Shown here: piece after piece, positions 54,521 through 64,000 of the stretch | Numbering within the stretch: position 1 is the first letter of the stretch | Layout of the letters: every line of letters starts with the position of its first letter | Origin: Saturnia japonica | Lineage: Eukaryota > Arthropoda > Insecta > Lepidoptera > Saturniidae | Direction: 5' to 3' | DNA length: 64,000 bases | NCBI GenBank assembly: GCA_033032175.1 | Contig: CM065322.1 | Span: 12,896,001-12,960,000 of the forward strand | Made by a program: the position numbers and the translations under genes | Notes under the pieces: generated by a model | Databases searched by the model: none | Seen by the model: the letters and a program-made list of their open reading frames with translations, nothing else | Told to the model about the DNA's origin: nothing

Positions 54521-54975
54521 TATCTTAGCATGCTGTAAAATCTTCCAATGATTAATAAACCCTTAATAGAAGTAGCTAGTACCAAATTTAGGTGGATCGT
54601 TAAATAAACAGTAAATTAATCGTTTTGGTGTAAAACGCTCAAAATTAAATATTTTCGAATGCAAATATAGAATATATTAATTAAAATAAACGATCAATAA
54701 ATACCATGTAAAATATTTCAATGTGGGTTTTCGTTCTAATATTTAAATTTTAGATACAAATAAAAAACAAATAAGTATATGGTTTTTTCGATGCTAAATG
54801 TTTATAAGTAAATATCAGGCAAGAGCGAGTCGTCTTTGCGCAGCGAGAGTACCGTTCCAACAACCAAATTTATTTATTTTGTACTAGCATACCCGAGGCT
54901 TCGCTCGCGTGGACGACAGAAGAACGAAGACGTGGAAGAAGAATGATTATAAAATCGTACAAGTTTAATAACTTT

Positions 54976-57130
54976 ATACTTTTAATAGCCGTGCTCGGTG
55001 TCTTATAAACAAAAAAAAGAAACACACCTATCTAGTTAAACTTGGAATGCAAAATATTATCTAAATGCAAAGTTTTAAAAGAATAAAATTATTTTAGATT
55101 TTATAAAAATAATTAATCTAATCTTATTCTTCTACTTACAAAAATCAATGTTATATGTTCGCTATGAACTCCAAAACGACTGAAGCGATTTTAATGAAAT
55201 TTTCAGACAATCTTCATTAATTGGCCCACCGGGTCACCTGTGAAGTTAGATCGGATCCGAAAAAATCATTTTCTGAGCTACAGCAACTGATACCCGGGAT
55301 TGCTAGATTTTAAATAAACATCAATCTATGTATTTATTTTATATATTTTTCCAGAAAACGTGTGTTTCTAGATTCATGCGCTGTATTGTATATAGTCGTA
55401 GATAAGACGCATACAAAGTTCGAGGCTATATGACATACGTACTTCGTGATCCCAATAGATTCTTGATAATTTAATTTATGTTGGCAAAAACCTAGATCAG
55501 CTAGATTTTGCAAATGACCGGCAAAGTTTTTGTACTAGAAATAATTCATTCCGTATGTTGTCACACTTAAGACCAATATTTTTTTTTATAGCTGCACGGC
55601 AAATTGACGGTAACTTCCTTGATGATGAGCACAGTACAATCTAAACACAACGGCTACCACCGAGAGATCTAAATCCATCGCCTCCATAATTTATTTGGAT
55701 ATGCACAGGCTGATCCCGAAACGCGACACGCAAAAGCGAGTCATTGTGATGGACTTTTCACTACATGCATGGTGGTCGCGACCCAGTTGGGCAAAACAGC
55801 TCCACTACCCCACTATAGCCATTTCCTCGTTCATTACTCAGCAGGGTACACCACGTGCAGGAGAACTTGAAAGATGTAATTCAACACCGCTTGTACCCAA
55901 TACCGATTTGCCGGATAATAAATTTCAATAACGCCCATATCGAGTAGGTTTTATTATAGGATGGATCATTACGTGAATGATAGTGACGTCTGCAAGTGAC
56001 TTCCTCTCTATGCATCCACTAAATGATTATATTTCTATCATTTTAGCTAACTTCCTACTAACGCTATTTGTGCGAATCAAAACAAATATTCAATTTTAAA
56101 TGACTATCATTCTTTCTACTTACACAATATTATAATATGCAACATAAAGTCACATACTTAGTATAAGAGAAACAGCTTAACATCATTGATCATTGATCCA
56201 GTCTATAGAAACAACATAATAAAAAACACATTTTAAAAATACAACATCAGTTTGGCACAAATAACCACGTCTCAAGTATTATATTTGAAACTGCATAACA
56301 AAATTAATTTCACAGTCGTTGTGAGTACGATCCCCTTAAAGCAGTATAGTGATGTAATTAATTTATACGTTAATTAAAGAGCCATTTTGCTCCTTTGTCG
56401 TGTACTTTCGCAGTATTATTGCTTGACTTGGAAATTTAATTGAGATACCACACTGGGAAGGCGTTTACGGACGCGGGAGCGTTTTGTTGAAGATTATTAC
56501 GATATTAATTAGCTCAGATATAAATAATATTGTAGAATATCGTCGCTTATTACTGCCCAGTTTGCATTAAGTCAAGGTTTAGGTTACGTGGATACCAGAC
56601 TTATAGTTTTACTTACTTAATTACTTTACAGTACGATAATTGAATTTTGTCTACTATACAATAACAATGTTACACAAACCTTCCTCAAAAAATTCTCTAA
56701 ATTGCAGTAAAACAGCATTAAAATCCGTTATATAGTTAGTTATCCGATAGTTTATAATATCTAAGCGTACATAAGGACAGACAGCGGGAAGCGACTTTAC
56801 TTTATATTGTGTACAGAATACATATTGAGACTAGTACCTATAGCGTGTATCCTAAATTTTGAATTCAATTTTTGGGAAAATATTCGTTACTATTAATATT
56901 TAAATTGTGATGTAGGGCTGCATAACATTTTTTTGGTAATTTTAATATGATGTGTAAATCGTATTAACCATTTAGCTACTGGTGCAACTAAGTGATGGTA
57001 TTTTTCTTGTTATTTGAATCAATAATCTTACAAAGAGCACTACGCTATACGTACATTGTGACCACAATACGCGATAAGCTGAAACTACGCTTTATGAGAT
57101 AGCCTTGATACACTTGGACAGAAGTTTCCA
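54976..57130. other. AT-rich DNA, nothing firmly identified
   Basis: A repeat string near 54990-55040 is shared with 30025-30075. A GC-richer patch at 55640-55930 carries a 78-codon frame (KRDTQKRVIVMDFSLHAWW) that I cannot assign; it may be transposon debris. Confidence 0.35.
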
Positions 57131-57178
57131 TATACGTTACTAATTGGTATGATCTGTATTTCCTCATGTTTTTATCAG

Positions 57179-57328
57179 CAGGAAATGACGCGTGGAGTAG
57201 ATCGCGTGAATGTGTCAACACTGTTCACACCGGGGGATTTTACAGCGCTGAGTTGAATTTGTCGGAGGCAGAGTCGAATGTCTCCATAGTGACTTTTGCG
57301 GCATCGGAAAAGGTCTCAAAATCAAATG
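57179..57328. other. possible host exon, strand uncertain
   Basis: A GC-richer 150 bp block. On the plus strand it follows TACTAAT (branch-like, about 57138), a pyrimidine stretch and TTTTTATCAG, and ends ATG then GTATTT. The plus frame reads AGNDAWSRSRECVNTVHTGG, FYSAELNLSEAESNVSIVTF. On the minus strand an equally open frame reads IPFDFETFSDAAKVTMETFD, SASDKFNSAL and a stop. The two cannot be separated by eye, and no family is recognised. Confidence 0.25.
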
Positions 57329-57339
57329 GTATTTGTAAT

Positions 57340-58240
57340 GTCAATACAGGAAAAATATTTTTTATTACGAAATAAAATAAAAATACAAAATTAAATTGGT
57401 AATTAGGAATCAATATTCGCTGGTTAGAATTATCATTTAAAATATATAGACGGACCGAACATAATTATAGTTGAATTTGAAAATAATTTTATAAATAACA
57501 ATTTAGCTGCTTTGTCATCATCAAACAAACCTGTTTAGTAGAGAATTATAAATCAAACCAGCTCCGCTAAAAAATTGGTCACTGGGAACAAACTCTGATG
57601 AAGCTGAAAGAAATCGTTGGACGATCGGCTTCAAAACATTGAACTTTATGTAGGGAGCGCGCGGCAGCGCTACAACGGTTGCAAATCCTAACTTGCAACT
57701 GCGATATATACCTCCGTTTTGATATATCGGAATCGGATTCGGATGTGTACTTTAAATCTAAGTTTCCATTATATCGGATTTTAAACATAAGCTCCGTAAC
57801 GTCCCTAGTTGACACTTCAAAACGCTTCCACCTATACACTATATTCTCAGGTTTATATACTTCATTTTGTACCCATTACACGTATTATATTTACCAGCAA
57901 ATACACCATAGTTTATAGCGTACGAGTATAATATAACAAGCTACTTAACAACATTAAGGCAGAAACATAATTCTAACATGCCACGCTACACGTACGAGTA
58001 CACGAGTCATTAGCACAGATCCATAATCACAACGATGTTCCTCCAACATATTATATTAAACAATATGTTATTTAGTATGACGTGTTTTAGGAGAAGCCGG
58101 CTCTTGTAACAGTTTGTCCTTGAAAGATGAAAACACTAGCCCAGAAATTTATTAGGTTGTAATTGTCGTTACTAAAAGATACAAATAGTTGCACCGTACT
58201 ATATTTCATCACGACTTCTTTTTCTTCACCAAAAAATTGG
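57340..58240. other. AT-rich DNA, nothing identified
   Basis: Overlapping frames on both strands at 57579-57918 look fortuitous. Confidence 0.3.
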
Positions 58241-58256
58241 CATTGTAGTGTTGGAG

Positions 58257-58275
58257 CTAGGGTTGCCAACCGTAC
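58257..58275 (+). repeat. GGGTTGCCAAC motif, first of two
   Basis: CTAGGGTTGCCAACCG is seen again at about 59278 in the same orientation. The string resembles hAT-type ends, but no inverted partner was found. The following 100 bp are rich in TATAGTA/TACTATA. Confidence 0.35.
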
Positions 58276-58980
58276 TATATTATATAGTATTGCACTATAT
58301 TAAGAACCTACGTACTATAAATACTGATGAAGAAATATATAGTATGAAAAAATACTATATATTCAACACCAAAATCCAAGTTTATGAACGCTTCTTTACA
58401 TTAATTTATTATAATTAATGCGAAAGCAATTGAAAGCATGTATCATTATTGCGTTTCGAATCTGTCCGTATAATAGTATCAAATGGATAACGTCAAATTA
58501 ATTTTTGGTCTACTTTATTTTAGTTTTGGTATTTCGATAATTATTTTCAATTTGATATGATAAAAAACATGATATCTACGCGGTGTCCGACACTATTGCG
58601 ATTAAATCATCCTCGCCTCATAAAAGGCAGCCTAAATTACCATATAATAATTATTTTAACTTAATACATTATTCATGACTAAGAATATTACAACATATTA
58701 TATTATATGCGTCGTACAAGATTGTATTTAAAAATAATATTCGATTTTTTTAAAGATATGTACTTTGTTCCAATAAAATAAACGTGATTTTGAAAAAGTT
58801 ACTAGTAACAACATGATTAATAGGCGACATATTAATCAAACAGATGAACAATAGCAATAAATAGCTATAGATAATTACGCACCACCAAGTCTGTTCTAAC
58901 GAGTAAACGGGGTTACAAATCTGTCATAATCGTATGTTTTATCATAAATCTAACAGAATGTATGTACAGTATTTATTATT
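58276..58980. other. AT-rich DNA, nothing identified
   Basis: No gene; TATA-rich palindromic strings only. Confidence 0.3.
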
Positions 58981-58984
58981 AGCT

Positions 58985-59277
58985 TTATAATTTATGAAGC
59001 AATGCTGGCTCAATGTCGTACGGACATCGCGTCGATCGACGGGAGTTCGGATCCCTGCAATGAGCCTCAGCTTTCGGTGAAGGAAAACATCGTGATGTAA
59101 CTTTAGCACGGTGCATTTTTTCCTAATGCCGGTCTGGTTAGCTACCACCTTCAAGTTGAAGTTCTGTCGTCAAACATCAATAGGTGTGTTCCGGCGGTAG
59201 TTGCATATAAGACCTATTTCTCACTCACACTAGGCTTACCAACTCTGGTCACTTTCTCACTTAACATCAGATAAGAC
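58985..59277 (+). mobile_element. tRNA-derived SINE, nearly complete copy
   Basis: Head CTGGCTCAATGTCGTACGGA with B-box-like GAGTTCGGATCCC, then GGTTAGCTACCACCTTCAAG, TCAAACATCAATAGGTGTGT, CACTTAACATCAGATAAGA. It follows the 44961 copy throughout with scattered changes. Confidence 0.7.
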
Positions 59278-59385
59278 TAGGGTTGCCAACTTGTTTTAGA
59301 TCAATTATAGTATTTTTGAGGCTACTAACTGGAAAATATAGTAGATGGCAAAAAAAGTAACTAGGTTTCAAATGAATATTTTATT

Positions 59386-60669
59386 GAAGTGAAACTTCTT
59401 TATCGGGGTTGGAAAAAAATTTAGTGTAACATTTTTTCGTTACGCGTCACATTTTTCTGTTACGCGCGATTCGAAGTATACTTTCTCCAGCGGAGTAGGG
59501 ATTGGTAAATGTCTCCAATGTATTTTGCGGCCCGTTTTGAGTAGTTACATTTTTGAAATCCATGTGGCGATTGCATCGACTTCCATAAGAGCCCATGACC
59601 CGCTTTGAATAGTGATGACTTTGACCAATAGGTGGTGTCGTGCAATTGCCATTTACCAATAGCATATCGTTTTAACGGACTTACTCCTACCACTATACTT
59701 GACTGTTTTTCTATTGCACGCTTATTTATTCCCAACGCTCTATAGTGACGTGATAAATATATATATATGTTATATTGAAGTGATCAGCAAAATCAAAGGG
59801 TTTATTTTAATTCTAATTCCAGTGAATTTCTAAAAAAATAAGTAATTACATCTCTTTTTATAATACTTAGGTGTAATTATGGTATTTATTTTTCCACGTT
59901 ATTTAAAATTAACCTCAGTTTTTGATTGTATTTTTCAATACACTAACACGTGGGTGTAATTATGGTATCAATTTTTTCTAATACTTGAATGTTTATTGTG
60001 GTATTTATTTTTCTAAAATATTCAAAGTCAATGCACAATGGTAAATGGGATAAAAATTTTGATTGTTGCAATATATATATCTCCTAATCAGAAGGTGGAC
60101 GATATTATTGATTTTATTCACCATTCATTGTTATCATACACAAGTGGCGGTGCCTCTTTACTCGGCAACAATAATGATAAAATACCGATGATATTAAGAG
60201 GAGATTTTAATATCAATTTTGCATCAGAAAAATCTTTGAAACTAATTGAATTTTTGAAAGATAAACTGAATTTATCCATGAAAAACAATCCTCAAACGTC
60301 GACAACGAGATCCGGCACTACAATAGATGGAGTTTTCGCTCGGTTACTAAATTTTGTGGAATGTAAACAATATATTTCGTATTTCAGTTACCATAAGCCA
60401 TTAATAACACAAATATATAATAACGACATCAATGATAGTAATAATTCTATTACAGTTAATGAAATTCAATAATAATCTTTGTAGTAATAAGCTAAAATGA
60501 AATAATTGTAGAATTTGTATTTATGTCTATGATAATAAAAGCCTTTTATTAAACTTTATCTAATTTAACTTTATTTAACCAATTTCTGTAAAGTTGCATA
60601 TAGTAAATTATTTTTTGAAAAATAACGTCATAAAGAAGTTTCACTTTTTACGAGTGTACGCTAGTACAC
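59386..60669 (+). mobile_element. Helentron-like rolling-circle element, internally deleted
   Basis: AAGTGAAACTTCTTTAT at 59387-59403 is exactly inverted at 60630-60646. A hairpin, GTGTAC-GCTA-GTACAC (60654-60669), follows the right repeat, then a T-run. Between them lies an endonuclease-type frame ending just inside. Subterminal inverted repeats, one 3' hairpin, T-rich insertion sites and a C-terminal endonuclease exon are the features described for Helentrons (DINE-1 relatives). Rep and helicase parts are missing, so the copy is non-autonomous. Outer ends are approximate. Confidence 0.6.
60038..60472 (+). pseudogene. endonuclease-domain fragment (Helentron-like)
   Basis: 144 codons starting at an ATG; the true protein would extend upstream. 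It shows the endonuclease/exonuclease/phosphatase fold pattern: VAIYISPNQKVDDIIDFI, then ILRGDFNINFAS with the GDFN metal-site motif, TTIDGVFARLLNF with the catalytic D, and YFSYHKPLI in the place of the usual S-D-H motif. Replacement of SDH by SYH is, as far as I recall, typical for the endonuclease attached to arthropod Helentron helicases, but a LINE origin is possible. Upstream Rep and helicase domains are not present. A poly(A)-type signal (AATAAAAGCC) follows at about 60535. Confidence 0.6.
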
Positions 60670-60734
60670 GCACACATAATTTTTTTTTTAAAGAAGTATA
60701 TGTACTGCTTATAAACAGATAATAATAATGACTT

Positions 60735-61040
60735 GCGATCGCCGTAAGGTCGAAATTCGACCAACAACTTTTTGATCATAGACTATTTTCTGTTTGACAT
60801 TTGCAGTATTTATGAACCTAAATAATGAGTATTATCAACATCACTTTAGGATTCGCAGTATTAATTTATTTAATTTATTATATTAGTAAAAGCCTAAATT
60901 TTAGCTTTCTGCACTCCTTCTCAATATAAACTTTAACCATGCCAAATCTCACAGTCTTCCGTGCACGCAATACGCTTAAAAAGGTACCGAAAGCTTTTGC
61001 TTCTTGTATTAATAATATATAGATAATAATGCCAAATAAT
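60735..61040 (+). repeat. dispersed repeat pair member (with 14585-14885)
   Basis: Shares GATCATAGACTATTT, TTTAGGATTCGCAGTATTAA, AGCTTTCTGCAC, CTTCCGTGCACGCAATACGC and AAAAAGGTACCGAAAGC in order. Confidence 0.55.
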
Positions 61041-61211
61041 CAAATTGACAATTACATACGAAGTCTCATTCAGAAATACATAAAACTCAGATTATCTACT
61101 ATGCTTACACGAAGAGCACAAAGACTCTAGCTTTGACCGGTGTTCCGTTTTACGCTTAAGCATTTTGGAATAAATAACGTTGCCTAATTTTTTATCCAAA
61201 AAAAATATAAC

Positions 61212-61290
61212 TGCCTCATTAGTCTATTGGTCGTAAACGCGACTGCTATGCTCGAGGTCCTGGGTTCGAAACTCAGATTGAGCAAAGTGG
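61212..61290 (+). repeat. tRNA-like SINE head
   Basis: CATTAGTCTATTGGTCGTAA, ACGCGACTGC, then GGTCCTGGGTTCGAAACTC give A- and B-box-like strings. No cloverleaf with a paired acceptor stem is apparent; the sequence continues as repeat. Confidence 0.45.
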
Positions 61291-61444
61291 TATTCGATTT
61301 TTCTCTGAAATTCTCGGCTTTGCACCCATTTAATGGCAACAGGCCCGCATCCTATACCCGTATACTATACTACTACTATATATCTATATACTATATATTT
61401 AACGCTAGAACTATAATACTAATAATATAATACTCGCGATTTTA

Positions 61445-62120
61445 CGTTTAAATTTATTGGTATAACTCTCCAACGCTCCCCGCCAGCGCACGCCAAGTTT
61501 GGTGGTAAAAGCCGCAGCGGCTTAAGGTAACAGTTTAGTCTGATCTAAAACAAAAAAGCCAGCGCACGCGCTTAACCTCATAACCGTGTAGACAATTAAA
61601 GAAAGTAAATTTTGCTTTGTAAATGAATTGAAGAACCTATGTACATTCCCACAACTATAATTAAAGGAACTGCTATGGTACATAGCACCCGTTAAATCTC
61701 ACCAGTTTTATCGGTGACATGGTACGATCGTCGTTTCTACCGAATGTGACCTTTTTTTCAAATTTGTTTTTGGTGGGATACGGTTACTTTTGTAATGCTG
61801 CACAGCGCCACCTATTGGTAAGCGGACAAAAACGTCACTGTTGTTGATACTAATTACGAGTAGTTTAGTTTAAAATCAATCACTAATCGATCAATAATTG
61901 TACTTAATTCAAGTTTTTTTTTCAATTAATAATCACTAAATAATATGACATTCCAATGCCCATATAAATCGGAAAACACAAGGCTAGCGCGTGTTTAGCA
62001 CAACACCATCTATTGGTGAGCGATGGAAAAATCGTTGTATATGATGCTCACTATGGATATAACTTGGCACAACGTCATCTATTGAATCTATAAAACGCCA
62101 TTAATAAATAATTTATCTAG
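61445..62120. repeat. short repeats of the CAGCGCCATCTATTGGT type
   Basis: Similar strings at 61801 (ACAGCGCCACCTATTGGTAA), 62000 (ACAACACCATCTATTGGTGA) and 62070 (ACAACGTCATCTATTGAATC). This is a common lepidopteran repeat motif; no gene. Confidence 0.5.
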
Positions 62121-62415
62121 TTTAAAAATGAACTTTTTTGATCTTTTCCTTTGTATCCTTTGTACATCCTTGATGCCAAATTTCAAATTTCTCAGTCTGA
62201 GAAATGGTTTAGGTTATTGATGAGTGAGTGAGTGACTGAGTGAGTCAGTAAGATAAAAATGCTACTTTTCAGACCCTAATAATATCAAGATCTATAATAG
62301 GTTTTTTCGTAAAATTTGGAGTTTTATAGAGGGTCGAAAGTAACTCGAAATAGTTTGTGTAATTATACACACTGACCGGGTGTCGCCCATTCTAAACTTG
62401 GCTAACAAACTAGTG
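62121..62415. other. AT-rich DNA with a short tandem tract
   Basis: ATGAGTGAGTGAGTGACTGA then GTGAGTCAGT at 62220-62249. No gene. Confidence 0.5.
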
Positions 62416-62419
62416 TGTC

Positions 62420-62570
62420 TAAATCGTGAAGAAACCAGAACATAATGCTGGGGCATTTTTCATCCTTACTTGGCTACCGACGCCAAGTTGACCATATGTC
62501 GCCAAACACCTATAGGTGTGTTCCATCAGCTGAACTTAAGAGCCAGTCAAAATATTTAGCATGCAACACC
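62420..62570 (+). repeat. SINE body fragment
   Basis: GACGCCAAGTTGACCATATG, TCGCCAAACACCTATAGGTG, TTCCATCAGCTGAACTTAAG match the SINE body. Confidence 0.6.
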
Positions 62571-64000
62571 ATGATATATACTTCTTGTTACAACGTGTAA
62601 AAAATCATATTAAAAAAAGAAATAAAGACGCTATAAATTAAAATCTAGTCAAATTTAGACCCAAATAAGTTGAAAGAGACTAATTTGGCATAACAGCATT
62701 TTCGTATTTAATTTTAATTTAATTTAAAATAGAAACACAATTTACAGTCAAAAGTTGTCTTCCTCGATAAACTGCATCGTTATTTAGAATCATTAAATAG
62801 ACATCTTAGCCGCATTTTATAAATTATTTATATCTGTTGAAATCAATAAAAACATAAAATAACATTAAGTTAGAGTAAGTTATGTATTATTTATTTATTA
62901 TACTAATGTTTTACTTCGCTCGTGTCATAGACTTTCGCTCCATCTTTTACATCTTTGGATAATGGATTTGAATTGAATTGAATTTGGAATTGAATTATAT
63001 TTTATGAACTCAAGACCTCACTATAGTAACGATGGATACGTGTAATAAGTTTCAAGATAGGATTTCAGGGGAAAAAAATCGGGTTAGACGACTCTGTGGC
63101 CAAGATATTCCCTATTGTAACAGTTAGAACCACAACTGACAGGCCAGCAAGTTTAAAATAATTATAAATAACTTAATAAATCGGTGTGCACTATGGGCCC
63201 AGGTGGGTTCAGAAATGAACTTGATAACTGTAGAGCTATATAATACAGGCGTATTCTGTTAGGGCCTGGACATGAAACTTCACAGAATTAGATTTCAATT
63301 TTATTTAAAATCAATCATTACGTATGGTCCGATATTCAATTCAATTCCTTTATTCAACAATCATAATCATTATAAATAATAGGTTTTCTTATAATTGATT
63401 CTCCATGACAATACTTTTATTCTTTGTTAAATCACGGCCAATTTTTTTTTTTTTTGTTAGTAGAAAATAATAATAGGTTATATAGTACAAAATAGAAAGT
63501 ATTAATGATTTAATGTAACGTTAAATCTAAATAGATCTTATCATTCATATATATAATATATTTTATCGTAACTTTTATGAATTTATCACGTTTTATGATA
63601 GACATAATCAACATAAATACTTGAAATAATTCGTACTAGTAAATACAAATATTACTTAAAAGATATTGTGCAAACGAGACAAATTTATTTCGTTTTTATA
63701 ATATAAAATATGTAATTACATATTATTATATAATTAAAATCATAGTACCTACTTATTGATATACCGCAAGAAAACTACAAAAATCTATTAATGAAACGAT
63801 GTAATATTTTTGGAGAATATTCATTATACTTATATAAAAAAAATAGGTATCCGAAATTATTATCTATTAATTTTATCACTTACCATGAGGCGGACCGCAT
63901 GCTTGTTTGCCACCATCGTGGTATAAAAAAACTACATAACTTAGGATAAAAAATCTTACTAACTACGTACATGGTTTATAATTAAGTAAAAATCATTTAA
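62571..64000. other. AT-rich DNA, nothing identified
   Basis: Only a family-B-like piece on the minus strand at 63885-63925 (GGCGGACCGCATGCTTGTTT) and a T-run near 63440. No gene. Confidence 0.35.

Larger units (their letters stand above)
50010..54975 (+). repeat. segmental duplication copy B
   Basis: Second copy of the segment at 33040-35310 plus 43149-46620, same orientation, diverged to roughly 80-85% by eye. It lacks the MITE, the provirus and the SINE found in copy A. It has two segments of its own: about 50870-51960 and about 53775-54520. The provirus empty site is at about 52337-52345. Confidence 0.75.

Noticed and set aside
55695..55931. 78-codon ORF in a GC-richer patch
   Set aside because: No recognisable domain, no homologous frame nearby and no clear exon borders; left as unassigned.
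58257..59290. hAT element between two GGGTTGCCAAC motifs
   Set aside because: The two motifs are direct, not inverted, and no 8 bp duplication was found.
61212..61290. Possible tRNA gene
   Set aside because: A- and B-box-like strings are present, but no paired acceptor stem or terminator; it looks like a SINE head.

Overview
This is an AT-rich, repeat-dense stretch of insect nuclear DNA, most likely lepidopteran. The reasons are a mariner element, many copies of a Helitron-like repeat with CTAG-type ends of the kind common in moths and butterflies, a tRNA-derived SINE family, CR1/Jockey- and RTE-type LINE fragments, and a gag-pol-env LTR element of the errantivirus (gypsy/17.6/TED) group. 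No host protein gene can be established. A few GC-richer islands with good splice-donor sequences (about 745-813, 11473-11737 and 19660-19879) could be first exons of host genes. One possible internal exon lies near 57179-57328.

Layout. 1-9050: SINE and Helitron debris, a perfect-looking ~545 bp duplication of a LINE 3' fragment separated by a G21C32 run, and a GC-rich block after a second poly-G run. 9055-10335: a nearly complete mariner with one frameshift. 10405-10961: a full-length short Helitron-like element. 11-16 kb: possible promoter/exon, then repeats. 16048-19110: one LINE on the plus strand split by a second LINE on the minus strand. 19-33 kb: mostly repeats and unassigned AT-rich DNA. 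33040-46620 and 50010-54975: two diverged copies (A and B) of the same several-kilobase segment. Copy A carries a palindromic MITE, a SINE, and the provirus at 35311-43144. 55-64 kb: repeats, including a small Helentron-like element at about 59386-60669 that keeps an endonuclease exon.

The centrepiece is the minus-strand provirus, 7,834 bp. Its two 307 bp LTRs look identical by eye, it has an AGGT target duplication, a tRNA-Ser-like primer site, a purine tract, and uninterrupted gag, pol and env frames. Gag and pol overlap in the -1 relation with a slippery heptamer. Env has no usable start codon of its own and probably uses a spliced message; a donor in the leader and an acceptor near the end of pol are in matching phase. 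The leader holds three inverted-repeat units with a compensatory base change, in the position where the gypsy insulator lies in Drosophila. Copy B supplies the pre-insertion (empty) site. Together these indicate a very recent, possibly still competent insertion. All identities and boundaries were judged by eye; no alignments or searches were run.
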